Shown here: positions 18,893 through 29,058 of the stretch, one piece after another | How the letters are laid out: each line of letters opens with the position of its first letter | Position numbering within the stretch: the stretch's first letter is position 1 | DNA from: Providencia rettgeri | GTDB taxonomy: Bacteria > Pseudomonadota > Gammaproteobacteria > Enterobacterales > Enterobacteriaceae | Reading direction: 5' to 3' | Length of the DNA: 64,000 nt | Assembly (NCBI RefSeq): GCF_001874625.1 | Contig: NZ_CP017671.1 | Location: 3,410,001-3,474,000 of the forward strand | Position numbers and translations under genes: made by a program | Notes under the pieces: model-generated | What the model was told of the DNA's origin: nothing | Database searches by the model: none | Seen by the model: the letters and a program-made list of their open reading frames with translations, nothing else

Positions 18893-20500
18893 GTGATCTT
18901 ACCTACTGTAAAAAAAAGCCTACTTGCTGGCCTTATAGCCACTAGTTGCTTAAGTTTTCCCTTAGCTGCAACTGCTGGAGGGACCCCTGAAAAACCCAAT
19001 GTTTTACTTATTGTTATGGATGATTTAGGGACTGGTCAGCTTGATTTTGTGTTAGACAATCTTGATGTTAACGAGCTAGCAAAACGCCCTACCGCCCAAC
19101 GTTATGATGGCGACATAAATAAAATGGTCGAAGCCGCGAAAATTGCGATGCCAAATGTCACTGAAATGGCAGCCGGCGGAATTAAAATGACTAACGCCTT
19201 TGTTGCTCACCCAGTTTGTGGGCCATCTAGAGCAGGGATTTTTACTGGTCGCTCCCCTGCAAGCTTCGGTACCTATAGTAATGATGATGCTATGTTAGGC
19301 ATTCCAGAGGACATTAAATTATTACCCGCTTTATTCCAAGCCGATGGTTATGCAACTGCCAGCATTGGGAAGTGGCATAATGCGAAAGTGATCAAAAAGC
19401 CCAAGATAGCTGAAGATAAACAAACTCGTGATTATCATGACAACATGATATCAACACCAGAACCTGGGTTTGCCCCCCATGAAAGGGGTTTTGATTATGC
19501 CTACAGTTATTATGCCTCTGGCGCAGCGTTGTGGAATTCACCAGCGATTTGGCGTAATGGGGAAAATGTCCCTGCTTCTGGCTACCTGACTCATTTATTG
19601 ACGGATGAAACTGTCAAATTCATAGACAGTCATAAAGATAAGCCTTTCTTTATTAATTTGTCGTATAGCGTGCCTCATATCCCACTTGAGGAGGCTTCAC
19701 CTGCCAAATATATGGATAAATTTAATACAGGTAATGTTGAAGCTGATAAGTATTTTGCCGCTCTGAATGCCGCAGATGAAGGGATCGGAAAAATAATTGC
19801 CACGTTGAAAGAAAATGGAGAATTACAAAATACGTTAATTTTCTTTATTTCAGATAACGGGGCTGTTCATGAATCCCCAATGCCAATGAACGCAATGGAT
19901 AAAGGCTTTAAAGGCCAAATGTTTAATGGCGGAGTGCGTGTCCCTTTTGTTGCTTATTGGCCGGGCCATATCCCAGCAGGTAAACAGAGTGACATCATGG
20001 TTTCAGCTATCGATATCCTGCCGACGGCGCTGAAAAGTGCAGGAATAACTATCCCAGATACCCTGAAAGTAGAAGGGAAAGATATTATGCCCGTACTAAC
20101 AGGCAAAGACGATAAATCTCCACACCAATACCTTTATTGGACAGGCCCAGGGACTAAACACTACAGCGAAGAAAATCAGGCATTCTGGCACGGTTACCAT
20201 GAATGGATAACATACCAACGTAAAGAAATCCCTAATAACCCTAACCTAGAAAAACTATCAAAAGGCTCATGGGCGATCCGTGATGGCGAATGGGCTCTGT
20301 ATTTTTATGACGATGGCTCAAACCAACCTAAGCTATTCAATGATAAACAAGACCCTGCTGAATCAATTGATTTAGCACGTCAGTATCCAGAAAAAGTTAA
20401 ACAGCTAAAATCTGCTTATTATCATTGGGTTAAAGACAAACCAAAACCTGTTGTATGGGGACAAGACCGTTACCAAATACTTGTTGATTCTGCACGATAG
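18893..20500 (+). CDS. Sec-exported type I sulfatase
   Basis: Sulfatase of 535 residues starting at a GTG with GGAGAG just upstream. It has a Sec signal peptide (hydrophobic residues about 9-27), the metal pair Asp43-Asp44 in VMDDLG, the Cys109-Gly-Pro-Ser-Arg formylglycine motif, GKWHN, and a C-terminal metal site ISDNGA. It is immediately downstream of its probable maturase. The difference in export signal from the Tat sulfatase at 4524-6083 suggests different substrates or folding needs. Substrate is probably a sulfated glycosaminoglycan oligosaccharide, by context only. Confidence 0.9.
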   Translation: MILPTVKKSLLAGLIATSCLSFPLAATAGGTPEKPNVLLIVMDDLGTGQLDFVLDNLDVNELAKRPTAQRYDGDINKMVEAAKIAMPNVTEMAAGGIKMTNAFVAHPVCGPSRAGIFTGRSPASFGTYSNDDAMLGIPEDIKLLPALFQADGYATASIGKWHNAKVIKKPKIAEDKQTRDYHDNMISTPEPGFAPHERGFDYAYSYYASGAALWNSPAIWRNGENVPASGYLTHLLTDETVKFIDSHKDKPFFINLSYSVPHIPLEEASPAKYMDKFNTGNVEADKYFAALNAADEGIGKIIATLKENGELQNTLIFFISDNGAVHESPMPMNAMDKGFKGQMFNGGVRVPFVAYWPGHIPAGKQSDIMVSAIDILPTALKSAGITIPDTLKVEGKDIMPVLTGKDDKSPHQYLYWTGPGTKHYSEENQAFWHGYHEWITYQRKEIPNNPNLEKLSKGSWAIRDGEWALYFYDDGSNQPKLFNDKQDPAESIDLARQYPEKVKQLKSAYYHWVKDKPKPVVWGQDRYQILVDSAR

Positions 20501-20520
20501 AATCGGATCTTTGGCCAATT

Positions 20521-20545
20521 AAGTGAGCATGGAGGCTCGCTTTTT
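20521..20545 (+). terminator. Short terminator or attenuator after the second sulfatase
   Basis: A 7-bp stem with one G-U pair (AGTGAGC with GCTCGCT), a 6-nt loop and then five T. It lies between the sulfatase stop and the DUF2264 start, so it probably lowers rather than abolishes downstream expression. Confidence 0.6.
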
Positions 20546-20564
20546 CTAACAATCGAGAATAAAT

Positions 20565-22040
20565 ATGACTACACCTATTATTCCTACTGAACGTCCAAAA
20601 CTCCCCTATGAACATCCTAATATAGCCATCTATCAACGACTGTTTAAAGAAAATATTATTAGAAGATGTATCCGAAAACGGGCTTACCACCACCATGACC
20701 AACTTATTGCCGATACCTTTCGCGATAATCAAAAGCCATTATTATTTCTTTGCGAAACACTCACTCGCTATGTCACGGAGGCTTTTCATCATTATCAAGT
20801 TTGGGATTATACCCATGCTTATTACCCCGGAAGCCCCGGACAACAAACCGTCAAGACAGATGCTATGGAAGGTGTTAGCCGAGTATTACCCCTGCTTGCA
20901 GCATGGTTAGTTCATCATCAGCAACCGATAATCAAAGGGCTAAACCAACAACCATTTAATATTGCAGAGATGATTAAAAGCGCATTTGTGAATGGGACAA
21001 ACCCTTCCCATAAAGGCTATTGGGGGAAGCTTGAAAACTACGACCAAAAAATATGTGAATCTGCAGACTTAGCTCTCACCCTTTGGCTCAGTCGTAAATG
21101 GGTATGGGATCAGCTTGATATTAGCTTACAACACCAAATTATCACGTGGTTCGAACAAGTTAATCACTGCGAAATCGTTGATAATAACTGGCATTTATTC
21201 CCACTCACCGTCCAATTTGTTATCAAAGCATTGACGGGAACTGACCATATTGCCCATTGGCGTTATAACAGAATTAAACAATTTTATGCTGGCGACGGTT
21301 GGTTCCGTGATGGTGCAAAAGGGAATTTTGATTATTACAATGCTTGGGGTTTTTACTATGGGCTTTACTGGCTAAACCAAATTATTCCAGGCTTCGATCA
21401 TGAATTTATAAAGCAATCCCTTAACCAGTTTAATCGCAGCTATCTACCATTTATTACAACCAAAGGTATTCCATTTTTTGGGCGCAGTGCATGTTACCGT
21501 TTAGCGGTGTCAACTCCATTAATCGCAGGTGTTGATTTAGGTTGTGATTCCGTCAGTATCGGTCAAGCCAAACATGCCTTAGAAAGCACACTTCGCTACT
21601 TTATTAGTAATGGTGCATTAAAAGCGGGAGCACCAACGCAAGGCTTATTCGCGCAAGACTCTCGTCTTGTCGATAATTACAGCGGACCTGCAAGCAGTTT
21701 CTGGTCATTGCGGTCTGTGGTCATCGCTTTATATTGTGGTGAACGGCTACAGCTTTGGCAAACTCCCACCAGCGAACTTCCAATCGAAAAGGCCGATTTT
21801 CGTTTCGAAATTCCATCGATTCATGCTTCGGTAATAGGAGTTAAAGATACGCAGGAAGTTACGGTGATATTTCGGCAGGAGTATACTCAACAGCAGTCTC
21901 CTTTAAGTCGCCGCTTAGATAAACAACCTCTCACTCAAAAGGTAATTGAAACAATTATAGGTCAATCAAAACGTCCTAAAAACAACCTATTACGTAAAGG
22001 TGTGACAACTTATAGTTCTAAAATGAGTCATTTTTTTTAG
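20565..22040 (+). CDS. DUF2264 (PF10022) family protein, putative alpha/alpha-toroid carbohydrate-active enzyme
   Basis: This 491-residue protein has no signal peptide. The first ~330 residues carry DUF2264 hallmarks: paired aromatic helices, NNWHLFPLTVQFVIKAL near residue 205, GDGWFRDGAKGNFDYYNAWGF split over residues ~245-265, and FFGRSACYRLA near residue 305. I recall that some DUF2264 proteins have been placed among glycoside hydrolases acting on uronides (GH154), but I cannot verify that here. Its place between a sulfatase and kbaY suggests it cleaves an intracellular oligosaccharide in this pathway. It is a candidate to replace a missing lyase or beta-hexuronidase. Length is toward the short side for the family. 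Confidence 0.7.
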   Translation: MTTPIIPTERPKLPYEHPNIAIYQRLFKENIIRRCIRKRAYHHHDQLIADTFRDNQKPLLFLCETLTRYVTEAFHHYQVWDYTHAYYPGSPGQQTVKTDAMEGVSRVLPLLAAWLVHHQQPIIKGLNQQPFNIAEMIKSAFVNGTNPSHKGYWGKLENYDQKICESADLALTLWLSRKWVWDQLDISLQHQIITWFEQVNHCEIVDNNWHLFPLTVQFVIKALTGTDHIAHWRYNRIKQFYAGDGWFRDGAKGNFDYYNAWGFYYGLYWLNQIIPGFDHEFIKQSLNQFNRSYLPFITTKGIPFFGRSACYRLAVSTPLIAGVDLGCDSVSIGQAKHALESTLRYFISNGALKAGAPTQGLFAQDSRLVDNYSGPASSFWSLRSVVIALYCGERLQLWQTPTSELPIEKADFRFEIPSIHASVIGVKDTQEVTVIFRQEYTQQQSPLSRRLDKQPLTQKVIETIIGQSKRPKNNLLRKGVTTYSSKMSHFF

Positions 22041-22077
22041 TTTTCTTTCATTACCTTTCGGTGTGAAACAAATAAAA

Positions 22078-22129
22078 TGTGATTTAGATCTTTTACCTTT
22101 CTTTATCTTTCGATTATTATAAATCGAAA
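22078..22129 (+). promoter_or_regulatory. Candidate CRP half-site and AgaR palindrome upstream of kbaY
   Basis: TGTGA at 22078-22082 begins a CRP-like element. At 22108-22129 an inverted repeat pairs TTTCGAT with ATCGAAA across 8 bases, including a TTATAA box. The repeat lies 22 bp before the kbaY ATG and resembles the TTTCGA words in the other promoters of the locus. Confidence 0.5.
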
Positions 22130-22133
22130 TTAA

Positions 22134-23006
<873 letters not shown>

Positions 23007-23035
23007 TTCATTGAAATAAATAATAAAGGAATGAC

Positions 23036-23614
23036 ATGAAACAAGTTGCTGTATTACTCGCAGATGGCTTCGAAGAAGGTGAAGCCGTCGTTTTCATTGA
23101 TATTATGCGTCGATTAGATATTCATGTTGATGTTCTTTCATGTATGGATACCCTGACACTAAATACTTATTTTGAAACTAAAATTAGTGCTGACTACTTG
23201 TTAACAGAAAAACTATCTCACAGTTATGACGCAGTAATGATGCCTGGCGGCCCAAAAGGCACCGATCGCCTTAGTAGCTCACCACAAGTTATTGAGTTTC
23301 TTCGCCGTCATATTTCTGAAGATAAATATATTTGTGCCCTATGTTCCTCTGGTGCCAAAGTACTCGCAGCTCATCAGTTACTTGAAGGTAGACATTATAG
23401 TACTGGTGATAAACTTGCTGAAAAATATAATGATGGGCACTACGTTGATCAAGACGTTGTTGTGGATGGTAAATTTATTAGTGCAAAAGGGCTAGGTGTC
23501 AGCTTTGAATTTGCATTTACTGTCGCTCGCTATTTACTTTCAGACAATACTGAGAAAGTAGATTGGCAAGCAAAGCATATCTACTTTAAGCACTGGCCAT
23601 TGCCTTATTTGTAA
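23036..23614 (+). CDS. DJ-1/PfpI superfamily protein
   Basis: A 192-residue protein with the DJ-1 pattern: LLADGFEEGEAV with a conserved Glu near residue 16, MMPGGPKG, and the nucleophile elbow ALCSSG placing the reactive Cys at about 103 (a second Cys sits at 100). Members include YajL-like chaperones and glyoxalases or deglycases. It lies 29 bp after kbaY and before a strong terminator, so it belongs to the sugar operon. A plausible role is handling methylglyoxal or other reactive carbonyls made during rapid triose and keto-sugar flux; this is inference. Confidence 0.8.
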   Translation: MKQVAVLLADGFEEGEAVVFIDIMRRLDIHVDVLSCMDTLTLNTYFETKISADYLLTEKLSHSYDAVMMPGGPKGTDRLSSSPQVIEFLRRHISEDKYICALCSSGAKVLAAHQLLEGRHYSTGDKLAEKYNDGHYVDQDVVVDGKFISAKGLGVSFEFAFTVARYLLSDNTEKVDWQAKHIYFKHWPLPYL

Positions 23615-23653
23615 TCCCTTAATTAACGGGATAGTGCGCTGTAACCTCAACTC

Positions 23654-23688
23654 GCACTAAAGGCGGCCTTCAGCCTTTAGTGCTTTTT
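23654..23688 (+). terminator. Intrinsic terminator closing the kbaY-DJ-1 transcript
   Basis: Eleven-bp perfect stem, 23654-23664 with 23673-23683, an 8-nt loop and then TTTTT. It separates the sugar locus from the convergent arsenic operon. Confidence 0.92.
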
Positions 23689-23832
23689 AAGACCGAGCAA
23701 TATAAAAAAACCGTTTTCACTGGTAATCGCAGGGGGTTTTATCGCCCATTTCATTGAAATAGAGCTTATTTTTCTCATTATTTCAGACGTATTCACGTAA
23801 AAGAAAACATAATAAAACCACTAAATAGTTAC

Positions 23833-24258
23833 CTACTTTAGTCTGTTCCCCAGTTTATCAACGATAACCTCACCATCTTCTTTGATAAACACCTTTTGCT
23901 GCGGATTTGGCAATATGTCTAATACCACTTCAGATGGCCTGCATAATTTCACACCTAATGGCGTTACCACAATCGGCCTATTAATCAATATTGGGTACTG
24001 CAACATAAAATCAATTAATTGGTCATCGGTATAAATCGTTTTTTTTAAGCTTAGTTGCTCATACGGTTCCACATTTTTGCGTAATAGCTCTCTTACCGTA
24101 ATGTTCATATCTATAATCAGTTGAACTAATACATTTTTAGTGGGTGGCGTTTCTAAATAATAAATAATCGTCGGTTCAATGCCACTATTGCGGATCATCG
24201 CTAGAGTGTTGCGTGAAGTACCACAATCTGGGTTATGGTAAATTGTAATTTCATTCAT
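23833..24258 (-). CDS. arsC: Glutathione/glutaredoxin-dependent arsenate reductase
   Basis: The 141-residue length equals plasmid-type ArsC. The catalytic Cys12 is in HNPDCGTSRNTL, with the later conserved Arg residues in the LINRPIVV segment. It reduces arsenate to arsenite for export by ArsAB. It is the last gene of arsRDABC, starting 10 bp after arsB. Confidence 0.95.
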   Translation of the reverse strand: MNEITIYHNPDCGTSRNTLAMIRNSGIEPTIIYYLETPPTKNVLVQLIIDMNITVRELLRKNVEPYEQLSLKKTIYTDDQLIDFMLQYPILINRPIVVTPLGVKLCRPSEVVLDILPNPQQKVFIKEDGEVIVDKLGNRLK

Positions 24259-24268
24259 GGAGTTGCCC

Positions 24269-25558
24269 TTAATTTAGCAGTGAAAGCCTTAGCACTAAAG
24301 CAATCAATGTGACGGTGAGTACAGGAATAGTCATAATGATCCCCGTTTTAAAATAATATCCCCATGTAATGGTCATATTTTTTTGTGATAACACATGCAG
24401 CCACAGCAATGTTGCTAAACTCCCTATAGGGGTAATTTTCGGGCCTAAATCAGCACCAATGACATTGGCATACACCATCGCCTGTTGAATAACTCCCGTT
24501 GCTTGGCTACCTTCAATGGAAAGAGCGCCGATTAATACTGTTGGCATGTTATTCATGATGGATGATAAAAACGCAGTGATAAACCCTGTTCCTAGTGTTG
24601 CTACCCATAACCCTTTATCGGCAAGGTAATCAAGCGTTTCAGAGAGGTAATCCGTTAACCCTGCATTTCTTAAACCATACACGACCAAGTACATACCTAA
24701 CGAGAAAATAACAATTTGCCACGGCGCACCACGCAACACTTTTTTGGTATTAATCGTATGACCTCTAGCTGCAATTCCCCATAAAATTAAAGCACCAATC
24801 GCAGCAATCACACTAACAGGAATACCTAATGGTTCTAAGACAAAAAAACCGATGAGTAATAGCGCTAGCACAAACCAGCCTGCTTTAAACGTCGTCATGT
24901 CCTTGATAGCTAAAGCTGGTTCACTCAGTTTAGTGACATCATATTGTTTAGGAATATCTTTACGGAAAAACCAATGTAACATCACCAGTGTCGCAATAAT
25001 CGCAGCAATATCCACCGGCACCATAATTGACGCATACTCAGTAAAACCAATATTAAAAAAGTCAGCTGAAACAATATTAACGAGGTTAGAAACAATAAGT
25101 GGCAGGCTCGCTGTATCTGCAATAAAACCAGCAGCCATAACAAATGCTAATGTCGTGCCTTTGTTAAAGCCAAGTGCAAGTAACATTGCAATCACAATCG
25201 GCGTTAATATCAATGCCGCACCATCATTGGCAAATAAAGCCGCAACAGTCGCACCGAGTAACACAATATAGCTAAATAATAGTTTTCCTTGGCCACCACC
25301 CCACTTGGCAACATGTAATGCCGCCCATTCAAAAAAGCCACTTTCATCTAACAGCAAACTGATAATAATCACGGCAACAAATGTCGCGGTGGCATTCCAC
25401 ACAATATTCCAAACAACGGGAATATCTTGAAAACTAATCACCCCCAAAATAAGGGCTAATACCGCCCCTGCCGTTGCACTCCAGCCAATACCTAGCCCTT
25501 TGGGTTGCCAAATAACGAACGTAATGGTCAAAATAAAAATTAATGCGGCAATAAACAT
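24269..25558 (-). CDS. arsB: Arsenite efflux carrier ArsB
   Basis: The 429-residue length equals E. coli ArsB. It has about 12 hydrophobic helices and the family stretches [15 protein letters not shown] and [15 protein letters not shown]. It exports arsenite or antimonite using the proton gradient, or as a pump with the ATPase ArsA encoded immediately upstream. It is complete. Confidence 0.95.
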   Translation of the reverse strand: MFIAALIFILTITFVIWQPKGLGIGWSATAGAVLALILGVISFQDIPVVWNIVWNATATFVAVIIISLLLDESGFFEWAALHVAKWGGGQGKLLFSYIVLLGATVAALFANDGAALILTPIVIAMLLALGFNKGTTLAFVMAAGFIADTASLPLIVSNLVNIVSADFFNIGFTEYASIMVPVDIAAIIATLVMLHWFFRKDIPKQYDVTKLSEPALAIKDMTTFKAGWFVLALLLIGFFVLEPLGIPVSVIAAIGALILWGIAARGHTINTKKVLRGAPWQIVIFSLGMYLVVYGLRNAGLTDYLSETLDYLADKGLWVATLGTGFITAFLSSIMNNMPTVLIGALSIEGSQATGVIQQAMVYANVIGADLGPKITPIGSLATLLWLHVLSQKNMTITWGYYFKTGIIMTIPVLTVTLIALVLRLSLLN

Positions 25559-25571
25559 AACAACCTCGTTT

Positions 25572-25597
25572 AAAAGGTGCTTTTCTATGCACCTTTT
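25572..25597 (-). other. Intercistronic hairpin between arsA and arsB
   Basis: Nine-bp perfect stem, AAAAGGTGC with GCACCTTTT, and an 8-nt loop in the 53-bp arsA-arsB gap. It could be a weak terminator or a processing site that lowers arsB relative to arsA, or the reverse by stabilising the downstream RNA. Confidence 0.55.
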
Positions 25598-25611
25598 TCC
25601 AAAAGTAGAAC

Positions 25612-27363
25612 TTATCCTGCGAGCTGACTTAATGCGGATATCCCCACAGGCTCTGTCTCAAGTAAAGGGACAATAGCAACACGCTTTGCCAATGTTGATG
25701 CCACCTTTTCAATCTGAGAAACCTCCTGCTCTGCCCTTGAAAGTAACAATGGTGAGGTTGTTTCTGTGATAGATAGGCTATTATTAATCACCCATGCCCA
25801 CGGGTGTATATCTGCACGTATTAAATCATTTTGTAAGTTTTCCGCCTCAAGCACAGGTGTTGTTTCAGCAAGTGTCGTAATAATCACTTTTGTCCTTTCA
25901 GGATCTTGCAATTGCATCATAGGGGTTAAGAAGTGGCCCTTCCCTCCCATTTTCTTAGCAATTTCTTTATGGTATGCCCCAGTTGCATCAAGGAGTAATA
26001 ATGTATGCCCTGTTGGAGCTGTATCCATCACAACAAAACGTTTTCCAGCATCCCTAATAATGCGAGAAAAGGCCTGAAATACCGCAATTTCTTCAGTACA
26101 TGGGGAGCGCAAATCTTCCTCTAGTAATGCCCGCCCCTCTGCATCTAAATCTTTCCCTTTTGTTTCTAAAACATAACTACGATAACGTTCAGTTTCGGCG
26201 ATAGAGTCAATTCGACTAACTTGAAGGTTGGGTAAAACACCATCGAGTGTTGACTCAATATGAGCAGCAGGGTCGGATGTGGTCAGATGAACATCTAACC
26301 CTTTTTCTGCCAGTTTCACCGCTATTGATGCTGCAATCGTTGTTTTCCCTACACCGCCTTTTCCCATTAACATAATCAACCCATGCTGTTGTTGAGATAT
26401 TTCGCCAACCAGTTCTGACAAAGTAGGTAAAGAAATAGGTTGTTTTGTCGGGGGAGTAGTTGGAACTTGTGGCATGTCATTAGATAACAACTGCTTCAGT
26501 GCATCGACTCCAACCATATTGATATTTTGTAAATAAAGAATATCGACAGGTAACGAGCGTAGTGCTTCAGGCATAGACGCTAATGCGGCTTGTTCACGAG
26601 AGTAGAGCGCATGGGATAACTTATCATTGTCAGTTATCGCCGTTTCGGGGAAAACACCATTAACGATCAATTGCTGATTTTTAATCCCCAGAGAAGATAA
26701 CTCATTGTAGGTTCTCGCAACTTCTCTTAACGCAGCTGACTGAGGACGTGCAACTAATAGTAACCTTGTTAGCGAGTTATCACTCAGCGCTTCCACAGCC
26801 ATGCTGTACTGCTCGCGCTGTTTTTCAAGGCCAGACATTGGCCCTAAACATGTCGCTCCGTCAGGGTTATCGCTGATAAAATCACTCCATGCACTCGGGA
26901 GTTGTAGTAAACGAATGGTATGCCCCGTTGGTGCAGTATCGAAAATGATATGGTCAAACTGACGGGTAATCTGTGTATTAGTCAACAACCCAGTAAATTC
27001 ATCGAAAGCAGCAATCTCTGTTGTACAGGCACCTGATAGCTGCTCCGTAATACTTTGAATTACCGCTTCAGGTAAACTTTCTTTGATGGGATTAATAATT
27101 TTATTTCGATATTCTTCGGCAGCGGCTTGCGGGTCTATTTCAATCGCAAATAGGTTTGGCACTAATGTTATTGGCTTAATGTGGTTTCCAATTGATTGAG
27201 AAAATACTTGCCCCACATTAGAAGCCGGGTCAGTACTTACCAATAAAACTTTTTTTCCTTCCTCTGCCAATTTGATTGCTGTTGCGCATGAAATCGAGGT
27301 TTTACCGACCCCACCTTTTCCTGTAAAAAATAAATAGTTAGGTGCGTTATCTAAAAATTTCAT
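25612..27363 (-). CDS. arsA: Arsenite-translocating ATPase ArsA
   Basis: Starting at 27363 (GAGGG upstream; protein begins [18 protein letters not shown]) the product has 583 residues, the same as plasmid R773 ArsA. Two homologous halves each carry a P-loop (GKGGVGKTS near residue 15 and GKGGVGKTT in the second half) and a DTAPTGHT signal-transduction motif. Cys residues in GACTTEIA and SPCTEEIA are the expected metalloid ligands. It energises ArsB and receives arsenite from ArsD. The in-frame extension upstream of 27363 overlaps arsD and is unlikely to be translated. Confidence 0.96.
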   Translation of the reverse strand: MKFLDNAPNYLFFTGKGGVGKTSISCATAIKLAEEGKKVLLVSTDPASNVGQVFSQSIGNHIKPITLVPNLFAIEIDPQAAAEEYRNKIINPIKESLPEAVIQSITEQLSGACTTEIAAFDEFTGLLTNTQITRQFDHIIFDTAPTGHTIRLLQLPSAWSDFISDNPDGATCLGPMSGLEKQREQYSMAVEALSDNSLTRLLLVARPQSAALREVARTYNELSSLGIKNQQLIVNGVFPETAITDNDKLSHALYSREQAALASMPEALRSLPVDILYLQNINMVGVDALKQLLSNDMPQVPTTPPTKQPISLPTLSELVGEISQQQHGLIMLMGKGGVGKTTIAASIAVKLAEKGLDVHLTTSDPAAHIESTLDGVLPNLQVSRIDSIAETERYRSYVLETKGKDLDAEGRALLEEDLRSPCTEEIAVFQAFSRIIRDAGKRFVVMDTAPTGHTLLLLDATGAYHKEIAKKMGGKGHFLTPMMQLQDPERTKVIITTLAETTPVLEAENLQNDLIRADIHPWAWVINNSLSITETTSPLLLSRAEQEVSQIEKVASTLAKRVAIVPLLETEPVGISALSQLAG

Positions 27364-27376
27364 TGTATATCCCTCG

Positions 27377-27742
27377 TTAACAACATGTTTTATCGTTACC
27401 ACAGCACGGCTTAATGACCTCAACCTTCTCAATATTCATACGAATTCCAAACCATCTAGCAAGCTCATGGCGTTTAGGGTATCGACCAGTCAACACAATC
27501 TCACCATCAAGAATAAATAGAGGGAGTGATTCCGCCCCCGCGGTTTCCAAAAATGTTTTCACTTTTGTATTGTCAACAAACGCTATAGGTTCTTGTGCTA
27601 AGTTAAAACGCTTTACATTCGCCCCTTGTTTTTTTAACCAATCTACATCTGTTGCGAAGTCTACTAATACTTGGTCGACTTCTGTTCCACAAACACCAGT
27701 GCTACAGCATAGCGCTGGGTCAAATACTTCTAATCTTTTCAT
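27377..27742 (-). CDS. arsD: Arsenite metallochaperone ArsD
   Basis: Protein of 121 residues with the ArsD cysteines Cys12, Cys13 and Cys18 in PALCCSTGVCG and two vicinal Cys pairs at the C terminus (KPCCGNDKTCC). It hands arsenite to ArsA and can act as a weak second repressor. It lies 13 bp before the arsA start. Confidence 0.95.
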   Translation of the reverse strand: MKRLEVFDPALCCSTGVCGTEVDQVLVDFATDVDWLKKQGANVKRFNLAQEPIAFVDNTKVKTFLETAGAESLPLFILDGEIVLTGRYPKRHELARWFGIRMNIEKVEVIKPCCGNDKTCC

Positions 27743-27789
27743 ATCTCAACCTTATATATGTTTTTTCGAATATGTTAATTTAAAAAATT

Positions 27790-28125
27790 TTATGCCGAAC
27801 AATGACCCACTGACACTTTTGTCTCTAGGCTCTTGAGCAAATCTGCGATTCTATTTTTCTCGGTTGCATAGGTGACATCAATGATATTTTTTACCCATGG
27901 AAGTAATGTTGGAGATAAGCGATAGTGAACCCATTTACCCTGTTTAGAATCAAGCAAAAGACCGTATTCTCTAAGCATCGCTAAGTGACGAGATGTCTTG
28001 GGCTGTGATAAATTTAATGCGGTATAGATATCACAAACACACAATTCACCTGATGCTTTTAAAAGCAACACGATGTTTAGCCTTGTTTGATCGCCTAAAA
28101 TTTTAAACAGTTGTAATGGTTCCAT
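27790..28125 (-). CDS. arsR: Arsenite-responsive repressor ArsR
   Basis: With the start at 28125 (GGAG upstream) the protein has 111 residues and begins MEPLQLFKILGDQTRLNIVL, the usual ArsR N terminus. The ELCVCD metal site and the SQPKTSRHLAMLR recognition helix are intact. It represses its own operon and releases DNA on binding arsenite. A frame extension upstream of 28125 adds 19 residues that lie over the promoter and are not credible. Confidence 0.95.
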   Translation of the reverse strand: MEPLQLFKILGDQTRLNIVLLLKASGELCVCDIYTALNLSQPKTSRHLAMLREYGLLLDSKQGKWVHYRLSPTLLPWVKNIIDVTYATEKNRIADLLKSLETKVSVGHCSA

Positions 28126-28200
28126 ACATGCTCCTTTACTCTCTACTATGTATAATATATACACGCCAAACACATACGTCAAAGCATATGTGTTTTTTAA
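28126..28200 (-). promoter_or_regulatory. ars promoter with overlapping ArsR operator
   Basis: On the minus strand a TTGACG -35 (plus coordinates 28177-28182) is separated by exactly 17 bp from a TATATT -10 (28154-28159). An inverted repeat ACACATA/TATGTGT (28170-28193) overlaps the -35, resembling the dyad bound by ArsR. The arsR start lies about 30 bp beyond the -10. Confidence 0.75.
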
Positions 28201-28366
28201 CTATAGGTTATCCTAATCCCCCCTTCAGGCAATGAGCCACCACGCTATGGCAATATTTCATACAGAATATGATTAGCATCATTGAGAGTTAATACTAAAA
28301 GTTGTTGTAATTCTTTTTACTTTATTTCACACTCAACTCTAATCTAACCTAAATTAACGAGATATT

Positions 28367-28855
28367 ATGAAAAAGGCATTAATCGTTATAGATGCACAAA
28401 ATGACTATCTTACTGATGGGCGGTTTCCTTTATGGGATATTGAAACGACCTTAATGCGTATATCTGATAAAATTTTAGAATTCAAAAAAAATGACTGTGC
28501 CATTATTTTTATACAACATCTATCACCTCTAGGCTCGGCCTTTTTTGACGAAACAACAAAAGGTTGTGAACTTATATCTCAACTGACTAACCTGTCCCAA
28601 GATCATTTCGTTGTAACTAAAAGACATGGCAACTCATTTGATGAAACGCACCTTGATGATTTGCTTATAACGCATAATATAGAACATATTGAATTATGCG
28701 GAATGATGACTCAAAACTGCGTACTATTTACCACGATTGCTGAACAAGCAAAGAAATATAAAATAACAGTATTAGGGAATTGCTGTACAAGTGTTTCACC
28801 CGTGATTCATGCTGTTGCACTAAAAGGCTTATCGAGAATAACAAATGTGATTTAA
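28367..28855 (+). CDS. Isochorismatase-like cysteine hydrolase
   Basis: Single-domain protein of 162 residues with the superfamily triad Asp9 (VIDAQNDY), Lys85 (VTKRHGNSF) and Cys118 (GMMTQNCV, preceded by the cis-peptide region). Members hydrolyse isochorismate, nicotinamide, N-carbamoyl compounds or related amides. The substrate is not evident from context: it faces away from the ars operon and precedes a cytochrome gene on the opposite strand. There is no signal peptide. Confidence 0.82.
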   Translation: MKKALIVIDAQNDYLTDGRFPLWDIETTLMRISDKILEFKKNDCAIIFIQHLSPLGSAFFDETTKGCELISQLTNLSQDHFVVTKRHGNSFDETHLDDLLITHNIEHIELCGMMTQNCVLFTTIAEQAKKYKITVLGNCCTSVSPVIHAVALKGLSRITNVI

Positions 28856-28923
28856 AGCGGTAATTGGGTTATTTTTTCTATAGATATTATTGCTAGCAAA
28901 AGTGTCAAAAGTGATAACCTATA

Positions 28924-28958
28924 CCTATGATTTATTTAACTTTATTAAATATCATAGG
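28924..28958 (+). terminator. Inverted repeat after the isochorismatase-like gene
   Basis: CCTATGAT at 28924-28931 pairs with ATCATAGG at 28951-28958, with further A-T pairing inside. No U tract follows, so terminator function is uncertain. It could serve either convergent gene. Confidence 0.35.
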
Positions 28959-29058
28959 GAATAAAAATAACCTTCACCAACTTCATTTAAAATGGAATTG
29001 TTTGTTTTTATTAGTATTTAGAGATTCATAAAAAATCATTAAATACATAGGAGCAAAA

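Noticed and set aside
23700-23750. Terminator for the ars operon downstream of arsC
   Set aside because: The only pairing (AAAACC with GGTTTT) spans a large unstructured loop; not convincing.
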